NCBI GenBank assembly: GCA_030039035.1
Contig: JASHQQ010000211.1
Coordinates: 1-33,535 of the forward strand
Source: Acidobacteriaceae bacterium
Lineage (GTDB): Bacteria > Acidobacteriota > Terriglobia > Terriglobales > Acidobacteriaceae
Length of the DNA stretch: 33,535 nt
Reading direction: 5' to 3'
The position numbers and the translations under genes are program-made. The notes beneath the pieces are model-generated. The model was not told the origin of the DNA. It saw nothing but the letters and a program-made list of their open reading frames with translations, and ran no database searches. Numbering within the stretch: the stretch's first letter is position 1; each line of letters opens with the position of its first letter. Shown piece by piece: positions 6,859 through 15,305 of the stretch.

Positions 6859-7716
6859 CTACTGCGGGCTCAACACGTGCGCATCGGGATAGCCGGGACT
6901 CTGCAGGGTCTGCACCTGCATCTGCGGCAGATGAAAATCGACGCCCGCCTCGGCATTCGCTTTCTCGGTGGCGGGAACATCGATCTGGTCGATCGGAATC
7001 ACCTGGCGGTGCGTGATGTCCCCGGCGTAAAGAATGGTCGGCGTCAGCACATAATTGTGAATGGTTTCCGGCGGGCGGCCGTCCTTGAAGATCAGCGTCA
7101 CCGCCTCTTCGCTCGAAGGCGGCGCGGCAGGTTGCGCATTCGTCGGTCCGTACTGCGGCGCATACGGTCCCAGCGAAGGCCAGGTCGGCGGAGGTTGCTC
7201 CGGTCCGTAATCCTGGTCGCCGTAGCCCTCGTTATCGGGTCCCGGGTAGCCGTTGTCGCCATATTCGGCCACCGGACCCTGATCGGAGTCGTAGTCATCG
7301 CCGTAGTCGAGCGGGTAGCCGGGCCAGAAGTACGGATATACGCCCCAGTAATTCGGCCAGTACGACGAGATGTAAGGCCCGCGATGAAAGTTGCGGAAGT
7401 TGCCTGGCCGTCCGGGATAGAAGGCGCCGCCGGGCCGGTTCGCATACCCGCGATACACCGGCCGCATTCCTGTGCGAAACGCAGGCGCGCCGTAGGGGTT
7501 TCGCGCCATCATCCGCGGCCGGGCAGCCGATCGGGGCGGAGCGAACGAACGGGCCGGAGCGCCAAATCCGCGGCTGCCTCCGCCGCTGAACCCGCCGTGG
7601 AACGACGGCGCCGCGTGGCCGCCACCTCCTCCGCCGTGTCCACCACCCCCATGCTGTGCGCACACCGGAAGCGCCAACCCGGCGATCAGGCACGCAATCG
7701 CGGCGTAGCGCTCCAT
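6859..7716 (-). CDS. Secreted Gly/His- and Tyr/Pro-rich protein with conserved C-terminal domain
   Basis: A 285-residue exported protein. The N-terminus is a signal peptide ending near VCAQ, followed directly by an unusual low-complexity run of His and Gly (residues 22-33), an Arg/Ala/Pro stretch, and a Tyr/Trp/Pro/Asp-rich middle (about 110-180; YWPNYWGVYPYFWPGYP). The last 80 residues look folded: VTLIFKDGRPPETIHNYVLT and VIPIDQIDVPAT. I recall this C-terminal pattern from short secreted acidobacterial proteins of unknown function. The middle may be disordered or surface-associated. Codon use looks like its neighbours. It converges with the GntR gene across a 50-bp gap and is probably monocistronic. 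No enzymatic motif is visible, and I assign no function. Confidence 0.8.
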   Translation of the reverse strand: MERYAAIACLIAGLALPVCAQHGGGGHGGGGGGHAAPSFHGGFSGGGSRGFGAPARSFAPPRSAARPRMMARNPYGAPAFRTGMRPVYRGYANRPGGAFYPGRPGNFRNFHRGPYISSYWPNYWGVYPYFWPGYPLDYGDDYDSDQGPVAEYGDNGYPGPDNEGYGDQDYGPEQPPPTWPSLGPYAPQYGPTNAQPAAPPSSEEAVTLIFKDGRPPETIHNYVLTPTILYAGDITHRQVIPIDQIDVPATEKANAEAGVDFHLPQMQVQTLQSPGYPDAHVLSPQ

Positions 7717-7790
7717 GCGGGTATTCTACGCCCGTTTTCGCCCCGGGGACGCGTCAAATACTCGGACGCCCATCCCCCGTTCGGGGTAGC

Positions 7791-8003
7791 ATGTTCGCCG
7801 TGAGCCGAAGCTCCAGATCGCGCGCCGCACGGTCGCCGGGAAAACCGGCATCGCGTTCACGATTGCTGCTGGTGCTGCTGGTCGTCATAGCCATGTTGCT
7901 GATTCTGTTACGTCTGGCGGAGTTCGCCGGCCACCGCGTCCGACGCATCCGGCCCGGCGTCCCACCGCCAGCGATTGTCGCCATTCCAACGGCGCGGCTC
8001 TAG
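7791..8003 (+). CDS. Small putative single-pass membrane protein (70 aa)
   Basis: A 70-codon reading frame beginning MFAVSRSSRSRAARSPG, with a highly basic first 27 residues, a strongly hydrophobic segment (SRLLLVLLVVIAMLLILL, about 27-46) and a short Arg/Pro-rich tail. The layout predicts a membrane anchor with the basic end in the cytoplasm. A GGGG precedes the ATG by a few bases. The stop overlaps the convergent porin stop by three bases (8001-8003), which is unusually tight. No family is recognised. It could be a chance frame in GC-rich DNA, but the hydrophobic block and ribosome site favour a real gene. Confidence 0.42.
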   Translation: MFAVSRSSRSRAARSPGKPASRSRLLLVLLVVIAMLLILLRLAEFAGHRVRRIRPGVPPPAIVAIPTARL

Positions 8004-9868
8004 AACCTCACCAGAATCGCTGCCGTCGTCGCCGTCTGGTTGCGCCTCAGATCCGGCCACCAGATCGCATTCAGTCCCGTCCCTCCGTTGTTGTTTCCGG
8101 CCACGATGCACGCGGTCTCGGCACTGACCAGGCTGCCGTAGCCAAATCCCGAGGGGACACCGTTGGCGCAGGCGTACTGGGTCGGAGCGCCGTTGTCGCC
8201 GCCCGGCGGTGTGATGCCGCCACGGCCGGTCCAGTAAGGCACGTCGGAATAGCGATAGCCCTCTTCGAGCCGGAAGGTGATGAACTGGCTGGGCATATAG
8301 TCGAAAGTGATGGTGCCATCGTGCATCTGGGCGCGGTCGCCCGCGTTCTCGGTGAAGTACGGCGTGCCCGTTACCGCTGTGGCTGCATTGATCGGCGGCA
8401 GGAGTGTCAAATAGCGACCGGGATTGTTCATTTGCCCGCCGCCAAGGGTGACCGCATACAAATCCTTCCTGAACCAGAAGCGCGTGTAGGCCATCCAGCC
8501 CATGAACGCCTGCTTGGGCCGGCCCACCCGTGCGCTGTGGCAGTTCACGCCACCGGAGTAGGTCGAGCTCGAGCCCATCTCCGGCGAGGCTCCGGTCGAA
8601 CTGTACGGCCCGCTCGCCGGACCTCCGCCGTACTCGCACCCCAGATCGCCGGTGAGCGTGAAGGCCGCTTTGTCGAAGAACCTCTCGGGACGATCGTAGT
8701 ACTTCACCTGCGCGCTGTAATCGGCGTGGACGCGCGAACGGCCGGGCTGGCCGGGATCGTCTTCGCCGAGGCCGTAGTTATTCCACACGAAATCGAGATA
8801 CGGCTTCGGCCGCCACAAAATCTGCCCGCCGAGCCCGGGCTTGCCGTTGGAGCGCGCATACGACTGCCAGCCGTTGATGATCCACGGCTCGATTTTCAGC
8901 TTGGCCGTGGGAAACCACTGGATGCGCACGCCGTTGAAAAACCAGGGCGTATTCGAGGAGACGAACGACGGCTGATAGGCCCAGTTATCGAAGTTATAGT
9001 AACTGAACAGCCCGATATAACTGACAAAGATGCCGGCGTCGACATTGAGTCCGTGCTGCACGTCCCAGTGATAGCCGCCCCAGCCCTCGGAGATGTACTT
9101 GTACGCGCCGGTCAGGTCCCAGCTTCCGCGCACCACACTGGGGTCGTTGCGCGGCGTAGTGACGGCGAACATGCCGTCCATGGTGAGAATGCGGCCGCGA
9201 ACGTTGTCGATGCGGATATCGCCGCCGATGCTGAGCTGCTCGAGCTGCCACTCGTCGGAGCGAAAGCTCTCCGTCGAGCCGCCCATGGTGTCGTCCTTGG
9301 GATGGTTGTAATCGACAATGTAATTCGCGTCGGCGCGAAACTCCGGCGTGAAGTACTTCGTGCTCCACGGGCTGTCGGAGGCATGGCCGTTGCTGTTCAG
9401 CCACGTCCAGTCGCCGGCAAACGGCTCGCCTTTGGTCGTGGTTTGCGCACCGGTCTCGGCGGGCGCCGGAGCGGCTTGTGGGGCAGGGACAGGCGATTGC
9501 AGCATCGGCGCCGGAGACGCCGCAGGGGTGCGAGAAGACGCGACGCCTTCGCCGGCGACCAGATCCTTTTCGGCCGCTTTCAGCGCCCCTGTATCCGCGC
9601 TGTCGGCCAGCGCAGCGGCGCGTTGCTCGCGCAATTCGCGCTCCAGTTCGTCCACGCGCCGCTTGAGCGCCTCGATCTCCTGCTCGACAGTCGGTTTGGG
9701 CGCGGATGCCGCTTGTGCCGGGCGTGGTGTGCTTGCATCCGTGCTCGAAGGCGAGACCCCGCTTCCTGCGGGATCGTTGGGGCCTGCTTGAGAACTGATT
9801 GACCTCGAACCACTCGCTACAACAATTGCAAGAATCATTCCATGAAGAAATGTACGATCCGTTTTCAC
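8000..9868 (-). CDS. Outer-membrane beta-barrel porin, OmpL-like (bbp2 type)
   Basis: A roughly 622-residue outer-membrane protein. After a signal peptide (FLHGMILAIVVASG) come a Pro/Ala/Ser linker, a predicted coiled coil (EQEIEALKRRVDELERELRE, about 60-80), a second low-complexity Pro/Ala/Gln linker, and a long barrel domain with alternating aromatic strands. YYNFDNWAYQPSFVSSNTPW and FNGVRIQWFP are typical of OmpL-like porin-2 proteins. It ends in AAILVRF, with the terminal Phe used for barrel assembly. The coiled coil next to the signal resembles periplasmic trimerisation or peptidoglycan-linking segments of other porins. The GTG at 9868 gives the best signal peptide; ATG 9838 is possible. 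Its divergent neighbour is a sodium symporter, suggesting an outer- and inner-membrane uptake pair. Substrate unknown. Confidence 0.82.
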   Translation of the reverse strand: MKTDRTFLHGMILAIVVASGSRSISSQAGPNDPAGSGVSPSSTDASTPRPAQAASAPKPTVEQEIEALKRRVDELERELREQRAAALADSADTGALKAAEKDLVAGEGVASSRTPAASPAPMLQSPVPAPQAAPAPAETGAQTTTKGEPFAGDWTWLNSNGHASDSPWSTKYFTPEFRADANYIVDYNHPKDDTMGGSTESFRSDEWQLEQLSIGGDIRIDNVRGRILTMDGMFAVTTPRNDPSVVRGSWDLTGAYKYISEGWGGYHWDVQHGLNVDAGIFVSYIGLFSYYNFDNWAYQPSFVSSNTPWFFNGVRIQWFPTAKLKIEPWIINGWQSYARSNGKPGLGGQILWRPKPYLDFVWNNYGLGEDDPGQPGRSRVHADYSAQVKYYDRPERFFDKAAFTLTGDLGCEYGGGPASGPYSSTGASPEMGSSSTYSGGVNCHSARVGRPKQAFMGWMAYTRFWFRKDLYAVTLGGGQMNNPGRYLTLLPPINAATAVTGTPYFTENAGDRAQMHDGTITFDYMPSQFITFRLEEGYRYSDVPYWTGRGGITPPGGDNGAPTQYACANGVPSGFGYGSLVSAETACIVAGNNNGGTGLNAIWWPDLRRNQTATTAAILVRF

Positions 9869-9943
9869 AGGGGAACCACCCCGCAAGGTCGCCTCAACTT
9901 CGCCTCGCGCCTGTGATATTGGATACGGCGAAGCGTAAGTTTT

Positions 9944-9963
9944 CCGTAAAGCGATCGTTACGG
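9944..9963. promoter_or_regulatory. Inverted repeat in the porin/symporter divergent region
   Basis: CCGTAA (9944-9949) and TTACGG (9958-9963) form a perfect dyad with an 8-bp centre, itself nearly symmetric (AGCGATCG). It lies 76 bp before the porin start and about 150 bp before the symporter start, in a 248-bp gap that holds no convincing gene. It could be an operator for either gene; no matching regulator is adjacent. Low certainty. Confidence 0.3.
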
Positions 9964-10116
9964 CTTCATAAGGCGCAACACACCTATGGATGCTGGCCGG
10001 CGCTGCCGGTTTCGTTGCTGTCGCGCGTCCGGCTGAAATTACACTGGACAGTACGAGGAAACCGGACCGCGGCGCCGCGTGCGCAGGCAGCCGGTTCTTT
10101 TTTCGGGAACCCATCG

Positions 10117-11616
10117 ATGGGATTGAACTCACTGGACCTCGCGGTCATCGTGGCGTATCTGGCCGGCGTTACGCTCTTCGGCATGCGCTTTCGCGCCGGG
10201 CAGCGCACGGTCCGGGACTACTTTCTCGCCGGCAATTCGGCGCCGTGGTGGGCCATCTCGCTTTCCATCGTTGCCGCCGAGACCAGCACGCTCACCATCA
10301 TCAGCGTGCCGGGGCTGGCCTACGAGAGCGACTTCCGCTTCCTTCAGCTCGTCATCGGCTACCTGGTGGGCCGCGTCGTCGTCAGCTTTCTGCTCGTCCC
10401 GCATTACTTTCGCGGCGAGCTGGTCACGGCATACCAGCTTATCGAGCGCCGCTTTGGCCAACGCCTGCGAACCTGCACTGCAGGTCTCTTCTTGCTCACC
10501 CGCGCTGCGGCGGAAGGCGTGCGCGTCTTCGCGGTCGCCATCGTGGTGCGCGTCGCGCTGGCTGGTGCGCTGTCCGGGCTGAGCGACTTCGGCCGCGATG
10601 TGGCTGCCATTGCCGTCGTCACGTTGCTCACGCTCGTCTACACCTTCCAGGGCGGCATGGCTGCGGTGATCTGGACCGACGTCGTGCAGCTCACGATTTA
10701 TATCGCCGGAACCATTCTGGCCCTGTTCACCATCCTGCATCGCATCCCCGGCGGATGGACAACAGCGCATGCGATCGCAAGTCACGCCGGTCGATTCCGC
10801 GTCTTCGATTTCTCGTGGAGCTTCTCCGCAACCTACACTTTCTGGTCGGGCGTGATCGGCGGCGCGTTCCTTACCACCGCAAGCCACGGCACCGATCAGT
10901 TGATCGTGCAGCGGCTGCTCTCGGCGCGCAGCGAAACGCAATCGAAAATTGCGCTCCTTTCCAGCGGTGTGGCGATTTTCTTCCAGTTCGCGCTTTTCCT
11001 GCTGGTCGGGGCTCTGCTGTTCGCCTTTTACGAGCTGTTTCCGACCGCAGTCGCTTTCGCGCGCAGCGACGCCATCTTTCCTGCATTCATTGTCAACCGG
11101 ATGCCCCACGGCGCCAGCGGCCTGCTCATCTCCGCTATTCTTGCCGCGGCCATGTCGAACCTGAGCGCCGCACTGAACTCGCTCTCTTCCTCGACGATCG
11201 TCGACTTTTACGGACGCTTTCGGCCGCAATCTGCCGAGGAGGTCCGCGTGCAACTTTCGCGTTGGGCGACTGTCGGTTGGGGCGTGTTGCTCTTCGCCCT
11301 GGCCATTCTGGCCCGGCGCGGCGGCACGGTGCTCGAAATGGGCCTGTCGATCGCCTCGGTCGCTTATGGAGCCCTGCTCGGCGTCTTCCTGCTCGGCGTC
11401 CTCACCCAATCCGCGAAGGAAAACGGCGCCATCGCAGGAATGCTCTTCGGATTCGCATTGAATCTGTTCTTGTGGCGGCGTACGTCCATTCCTTTCACCT
11501 GGTGGGTCGCCATCGGCAGCGTCGGTACGTTCGTCGTCGGATATATCGCCAGCCGGATCGGCACGCCGCGGTCGTCGTCAACGCTCGTTCCTGCCAATGA
11601 GAGGAGAGAGGTCTGA
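10117..11616 (+). CDS. Sodium:solute symporter family transporter (SSS)
   Basis: A 499-residue inner-membrane protein with about 13 hydrophobic segments. Family hallmarks are the first-helix region (LAVIVAYLAGVTLFGM), DYFLAG followed by WWAISLSIVAAETSTLT in helices 1-2, TFQGGMAAVIWTDVVQ, and the long GASGLLISAILAAAMSNLSAALNSLSS stretch typical of the SGLT/PanF fold, where Ser/Thr residues form the Na2 site. It would import a small solute with sodium. ATG 10117 is the first start giving a proper membrane N-terminus. The stop and the next start share a base (TGATG), and a GAGGAGAGAG ribosome site for the next gene lies inside this one, so it is co-translated with the NamZ fusion. N-acetylmuramic acid or a muropeptide piece is therefore a reasonable but unproven substrate. 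Confidence 0.92.
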   Translation: MGLNSLDLAVIVAYLAGVTLFGMRFRAGQRTVRDYFLAGNSAPWWAISLSIVAAETSTLTIISVPGLAYESDFRFLQLVIGYLVGRVVVSFLLVPHYFRGELVTAYQLIERRFGQRLRTCTAGLFLLTRAAAEGVRVFAVAIVVRVALAGALSGLSDFGRDVAAIAVVTLLTLVYTFQGGMAAVIWTDVVQLTIYIAGTILALFTILHRIPGGWTTAHAIASHAGRFRVFDFSWSFSATYTFWSGVIGGAFLTTASHGTDQLIVQRLLSARSETQSKIALLSSGVAIFFQFALFLLVGALLFAFYELFPTAVAFARSDAIFPAFIVNRMPHGASGLLISAILAAAMSNLSAALNSLSSSTIVDFYGRFRPQSAEEVRVQLSRWATVGWGVLLFALAILARRGGTVLEMGLSIASVAYGALLGVFLLGVLTQSAKENGAIAGMLFGFALNLFLWRRTSIPFTWWVAIGSVGTFVVGYIASRIGTPRSSSTLVPANERREV

Positions 11617-14015
11617 TGGTCGGACCACTTGGAATGGGAAAGTTATATCGCCAGTTTTGCTTCCCGGTATTTGCCGCAATCGTGCCGCTCCTGCTTGCCG
11701 CTGGGAACGCGCAGCAGCCGCCGCGAAGCCCCGGACTCTCGAATATCGACGCCATCATGAATCGCGCCGTCGCTGAAGGCAACATTCCCGGCGGCGTGGT
11801 GCTTGTCGGCCACAACGGCAGCGTCGTGTATCGCAAAGCCTTCGGCATGCGCTCGCTCGAGCCCACGCGCGAGCCCATGACCACGGACACCATCTTCGAC
11901 ATGGCCTCGATTACCAAGTGCGTCGCCACCACAACCGCCATGATGCAGCTCTTCGAAGACGGCCGCGTGCGGCTGAACGACCCGGTCGCAAAATACCTGA
12001 AGGACTTTGCGCAAAACGGCAAGCAGGACATCACCATTCGCGAGCTGATGACGCATTTTTCCGGCCTGCCGCCGGATCTCGATCTTTCGCAGCCCTGGCA
12101 GGGCCGCGACACCGCCTATCGAATGGCCATGGCCGGGAAGCTGCAGAATCCTCCCGGCTCGCGCTTCGTTTACAGCGACATCAACTTTATAACCCTCGGC
12201 TTCCTCATCGAACAGGTCACCGGCGAATCGCTGGACAGCTACACTGCCCGGCACGTTTTTGCCCCGATGGGCATGAAAGAAACGCGCTTCCTGCCGCCGA
12301 AGGAATGGATTCCTCGCATCGCCCCCACGCAGTATGACGAACAGGGCGTGATGCTGCGCGGCGTGGTCCACGACCCCACGGCGCGGCGCATGGGCGGCGT
12401 GGCCGGCCATGCAGGATTGTTCTCGACGGCCGACGATCTCGCCAGATTTGCGCAGTCGCTGCTCAGCGGTTCGCCGGTGTTGAGCCCACTTGCCATCGCA
12501 AAAATGTCGACGCCGCAACAGCCCGCCAACGCTTCGAGCCAGCGCGGGCTGGGCTGGGATATCGATTCGCCCTTTTCGACGAATCGCGGCGAGCTCCTGC
12601 CGGTAGGCTCATTCGGCCACACCGGCTTCACCGGCACGTCATTGTGGATCGATCCGGTAACGAACACCTACATCATCATCCTCACCAACGCAGTCCATCC
12701 GCGCGGCCACGGAACGGCGATTGCGCTGCGTTCCGAGATCGCAACCGCCGTTGCCGCCGCGCTGCATCTCACCGTCACAGAAAAGGACAGGCTGCGCCTG
12801 GCGCGCATCACCGGCTACAACGAATCCATGATGGCCGCGCGGCGCATCGTCGCGCGCAACGGCGAGGTGAAGGACGGCATCGACGTGCTGGAGAGCCACG
12901 ACTTTCGCGAGCTGCAGCCGGACCCTGCGCATCCGCGCAGAATTGGATTGGTCGCCAATCAAACCTCTGTCGATCGCCAAGGCCGCCGCACGGCCGACGT
13001 GCTGGCGCACGTGCCGGGCCTTCAGCTCGTCGCCATCTTCAGCCCCGAGCACGGCTTCGAAGGCAAGCTCGACACCACGGCGATTGGCAACTCCCGCGAC
13101 GCGGCAACCGGCGCGCCGGTTTACAGCGTCTACGGCGCCACCGATGCGCAGCGCCGCCCGCCGGCCGATGTTCTCGCTGGCCTCGATGCGATCGTCTATG
13201 ACATTCAGGATGTAGGCGTTCGCTTCTACACCTACGAGTCCACGCTGGGATATTTTCTTGAGGCCACGGCGAAAGCCGGCAAGGAGATCGTCGTCCTCGA
13301 CCGGCCTGACCCGATCGGCGGCGCCTACGTGCAAGGCCCGGTTGCCGATGCGGGACGCGAATCGTTCGTCAGCTACTGGCAAACGCCCGTGCGCCACGGC
13401 ATGACCATCGGCGAGCTGGCGCGCCTCTTCAACGGCGAACGGAAAATCGGCGCGGCTCTCACCGTCGTTCCCATGCAGGGATGGTTGCGCGGCGACTGGT
13501 TCGACTCGACCGGCGAAGTGTGGACGAATCCTTCGCCCAACATGCGCGACTTGAACGAAGCCGCTTTGTACCCCGGCATCGGCATGATCGAAGCATCCAA
13601 CATCTCCGTCGGCCGCGGCGCCGATACGCCATTCGAGCTTGTCGGCGCGCCATGGATCGATCCCGCGTCTCTTGCCGCCCATCTCAACGCACGCGAACTC
13701 GACGGAGTGCGCTTCGTCCCCGTGCGGTTTACGCCCACAAGCTCGATCTACGCCACCCAGCCCTGCGGCGGCGTCAATCTCATCGTCACCGACCGCAACG
13801 CGCTCGACGCGCCGGAGCTGGGAATCGAGATCGCATCGGCACTGCTCAAGCTGTATCCAAACCAATACAAGATTGCCGGCGTGGACACGCTGATGGTAAG
13901 CAAGTCGAGCCTCGATGCGCTCGCAGCCGGCGAAGATCCGCGCCGCATTGCCGAGGACTGGCAGGACGCGGACGCGAAGTTCGAGGTCCTTCGCTCGCAT
14001 TATCTGCTCTATTAG
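11616..14015 (+). CDS. Exported serine hydrolase (beta-lactamase/PBP4-like) fused to NamZ (DUF1343) exo-N-acetylmuramidase
   Basis: A 799-residue two-enzyme protein with an N-terminal signal peptide (hydrophobic core about 15-32). Residues about 40-390 form a class C beta-lactamase-like serine hydrolase: Ser98-Ile-Thr-Lys101 gives the nucleophile and general base, Tyr186-Ser-Asp the second motif, and FGHTGFTG the third. Residues about 425-799 match DUF1343/NamZ, which releases N-acetylmuramic acid from non-reducing ends of peptidoglycan fragments: RIGLVANQTS, FSPEHGFEG, YDIQDVGVRFYTYEST, LDRPDPIGG and EASNISVGRGADTPFE. In Bacillus subtilis the NamZ gene (ybbC) is adjacent to a beta-lactamase-like gene (ybbE), so this fusion joins partners found side by side elsewhere. 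The domain calls are strong; joint action on muropeptides is inferred. Confidence 0.92.
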   Translation: MVGPLGMGKLYRQFCFPVFAAIVPLLLAAGNAQQPPRSPGLSNIDAIMNRAVAEGNIPGGVVLVGHNGSVVYRKAFGMRSLEPTREPMTTDTIFDMASITKCVATTTAMMQLFEDGRVRLNDPVAKYLKDFAQNGKQDITIRELMTHFSGLPPDLDLSQPWQGRDTAYRMAMAGKLQNPPGSRFVYSDINFITLGFLIEQVTGESLDSYTARHVFAPMGMKETRFLPPKEWIPRIAPTQYDEQGVMLRGVVHDPTARRMGGVAGHAGLFSTADDLARFAQSLLSGSPVLSPLAIAKMSTPQQPANASSQRGLGWDIDSPFSTNRGELLPVGSFGHTGFTGTSLWIDPVTNTYIIILTNAVHPRGHGTAIALRSEIATAVAAALHLTVTEKDRLRLARITGYNESMMAARRIVARNGEVKDGIDVLESHDFRELQPDPAHPRRIGLVANQTSVDRQGRRTADVLAHVPGLQLVAIFSPEHGFEGKLDTTAIGNSRDAATGAPVYSVYGATDAQRRPPADVLAGLDAIVYDIQDVGVRFYTYESTLGYFLEATAKAGKEIVVLDRPDPIGGAYVQGPVADAGRESFVSYWQTPVRHGMTIGELARLFNGERKIGAALTVVPMQGWLRGDWFDSTGEVWTNPSPNMRDLNEAALYPGIGMIEASNISVGRGADTPFELVGAPWIDPASLAAHLNARELDGVRFVPVRFTPTSSIYATQPCGGVNLIVTDRNALDAPELGIEIASALLKLYPNQYKIAGVDTLMVSKSSLDALAAGEDPRRIAEDWQDADAKFEVLRSHYLLY

Positions 14016-14112
14016 AGAGCCGCAATGTCACCTTCGCTCCTTCACTGGACATCGCCCGTTCGGAAGATTGTGCGGCCCGACTTGCTGACGCAACCGCTCG
14101 CGAAGTTACTCC

Positions 14113-14139
14113 TTGAGCCATCGGGTTGGCCGTTATAAG
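14113..14139 (+). promoter_or_regulatory. Possible promoter for the FAD oxidase/PhnX unit
   Basis: TTGAGC (14113-14118) and TATAAG (14134-14139) are 15 bp apart in the 132-bp gap after the NamZ fusion. Transcription from here would begin almost at the GTG start, giving a leaderless or near-leaderless message, which would fit the poor ribosome site. The spacing is short. The gap holds no other gene or clear terminator. Confidence 0.3.
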
Positions 14140-14147
14140 CTGCGAGG

Positions 14148-15305
14148 GTGGTGGAGAACGGCGCGGACATCGTCATCGTCGGAGCAGGAATCGTCGGTCT
14201 GGCCCATGCATGGATCGCTGCAAAGGCCGGACGAAGCGTCATTGTCTTCGAACGGCGCGCCGCCGCGATGGGCGCGTCGATTGCCAACTTCGGCCTGCTC
14301 TGGCCCATCGGTCAGCCCGCCGGTAGAATGTTTTCCCTGGCGATGAAGAGCCGCGATTTATGGCTTGAACTACTCGTGGCGGCGAAGATTCCCTGTCGCG
14401 CCACCGGCTCGCTCCACGTCGCGTGCCGTGATGACGAAGCGCAAGTCGCGCAGGAGTTCGCTTCGCTCGGTCCCGGCTTCGGATACCGGTGCTCGTGGCT
14501 GGACCGGACCCAGGCACTCGCCCGTTCGCAGGCTCTTAATCCTCAGTCGCTCCTCGGCGCCCTCTGGAGCGAAACGGAGATCATGATCGATCCGCGCGGG
14601 ACACTGCACCGGATTCCGGAATTCCTGAACCAGCGCCATGGCGTTCAATTCCGCTGGAGCTGCCCCGTCCTGGAGATCGCGTACCCGAAGGTTCGCACCA
14701 CGCGCGGTACGTTCCTGGGCGAGCGCGTACTCGTTTGCCCCGGCGCGGATCTCGAAACTCCTTACCCGGACTTCGCGCAGGAAAGCGGAATCACGCTTTG
14801 CAAGCTGCAAATGCTGCGCACGCCGCCGCAGCCCGCGGCGTGGGACCTCGGCCCGGCGCTGGCCGGCGGCCTCACTTTCCGTTTCTATCCCTCCTTCGCC
14901 ATTTGCCCGTCTTTGCCGGCCCTGCGCGATCGCATCGCCCGCGAAACGCCCGAATATGACCGCTTCGGCATTCACACCATGGTTTCGCAAGCGCCCTCCG
15001 GCGAACTCACTCTGGGCGATTCGCACGAATATGGTGCGCAGGCTTCTCCATTCAATTGCGAGGAGATTGATTCGCTGATCCTGCGCCACCTGCGCGGCTA
15101 CATCCGCGTGCCCGACCTCTCGATTGCACAGCGCTGGCACGGGGTGTACGCCAAACACCCGCGCGAGCCGTATTTGCGCTCTCAGCCTGAGGCTGGAGTC
15201 GAGGTGATCGCCGCGCTCGGCGGCGCCGGCATGACACTCAGCTTTGGAGTCGCCGACGAAACCTTCAACGGCAAATCGACTGGGGCGGCCGCTCATGAAT
15301 CCTGA
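14148..15305 (+). CDS. FAD-dependent oxidoreductase, TIGR03364 type (phosphonate-associated amine oxidase)
   Basis: A 385-residue flavoprotein of the DAAO/glycine-oxidase superfamily. The N-terminus has the dinucleotide motif IVIVGAGIVGLAHA (Gly-x-Gly-x-x-Gly), then VIVFER with the ribose-binding Glu, and ASIANFGLLWPIGQ. A C-terminal segment, IAALGGAGMTLSFGVA, closes the FAD site. The TIGR03364 group is repeatedly found beside phosphonatase genes, and a member called PbfC has been reported to oxidise N-methylated 2-aminoethylphosphonate to phosphonoacetaldehyde. Here the next gene, overlapping by 11 bp, is exactly phosphonoacetaldehyde hydrolase. The start is GTG 14148 or the adjacent GTG 14151; neither has a strong ribosome site. 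No PhnW transaminase gene is visible, so this enzyme probably supplies the aldehyde. The substrate is inferred from family and context. Confidence 0.85.
   Translation: MVENGADIVIVGAGIVGLAHAWIAAKAGRSVIVFERRAAAMGASIANFGLLWPIGQPAGRMFSLAMKSRDLWLELLVAAKIPCRATGSLHVACRDDEAQVAQEFASLGPGFGYRCSWLDRTQALARSQALNPQSLLGALWSETEIMIDPRGTLHRIPEFLNQRHGVQFRWSCPVLEIAYPKVRTTRGTFLGERVLVCPGADLETPYPDFAQESGITLCKLQMLRTPPQPAAWDLGPALAGGLTFRFYPSFAICPSLPALRDRIARETPEYDRFGIHTMVSQAPSGELTLGDSHEYGAQASPFNCEEIDSLILRHLRGYIRVPDLSIAQRWHGVYAKHPREPYLRSQPEAGVEVIAALGGAGMTLSFGVADETFNGKSTGAAAHES

Noticed and set aside
7621..7660. GGC/GGT-rich repeats resembling a microsatellite or short CRISPR
   Set aside because: They encode the Gly/His run of the secreted protein; there are no regular spacers.
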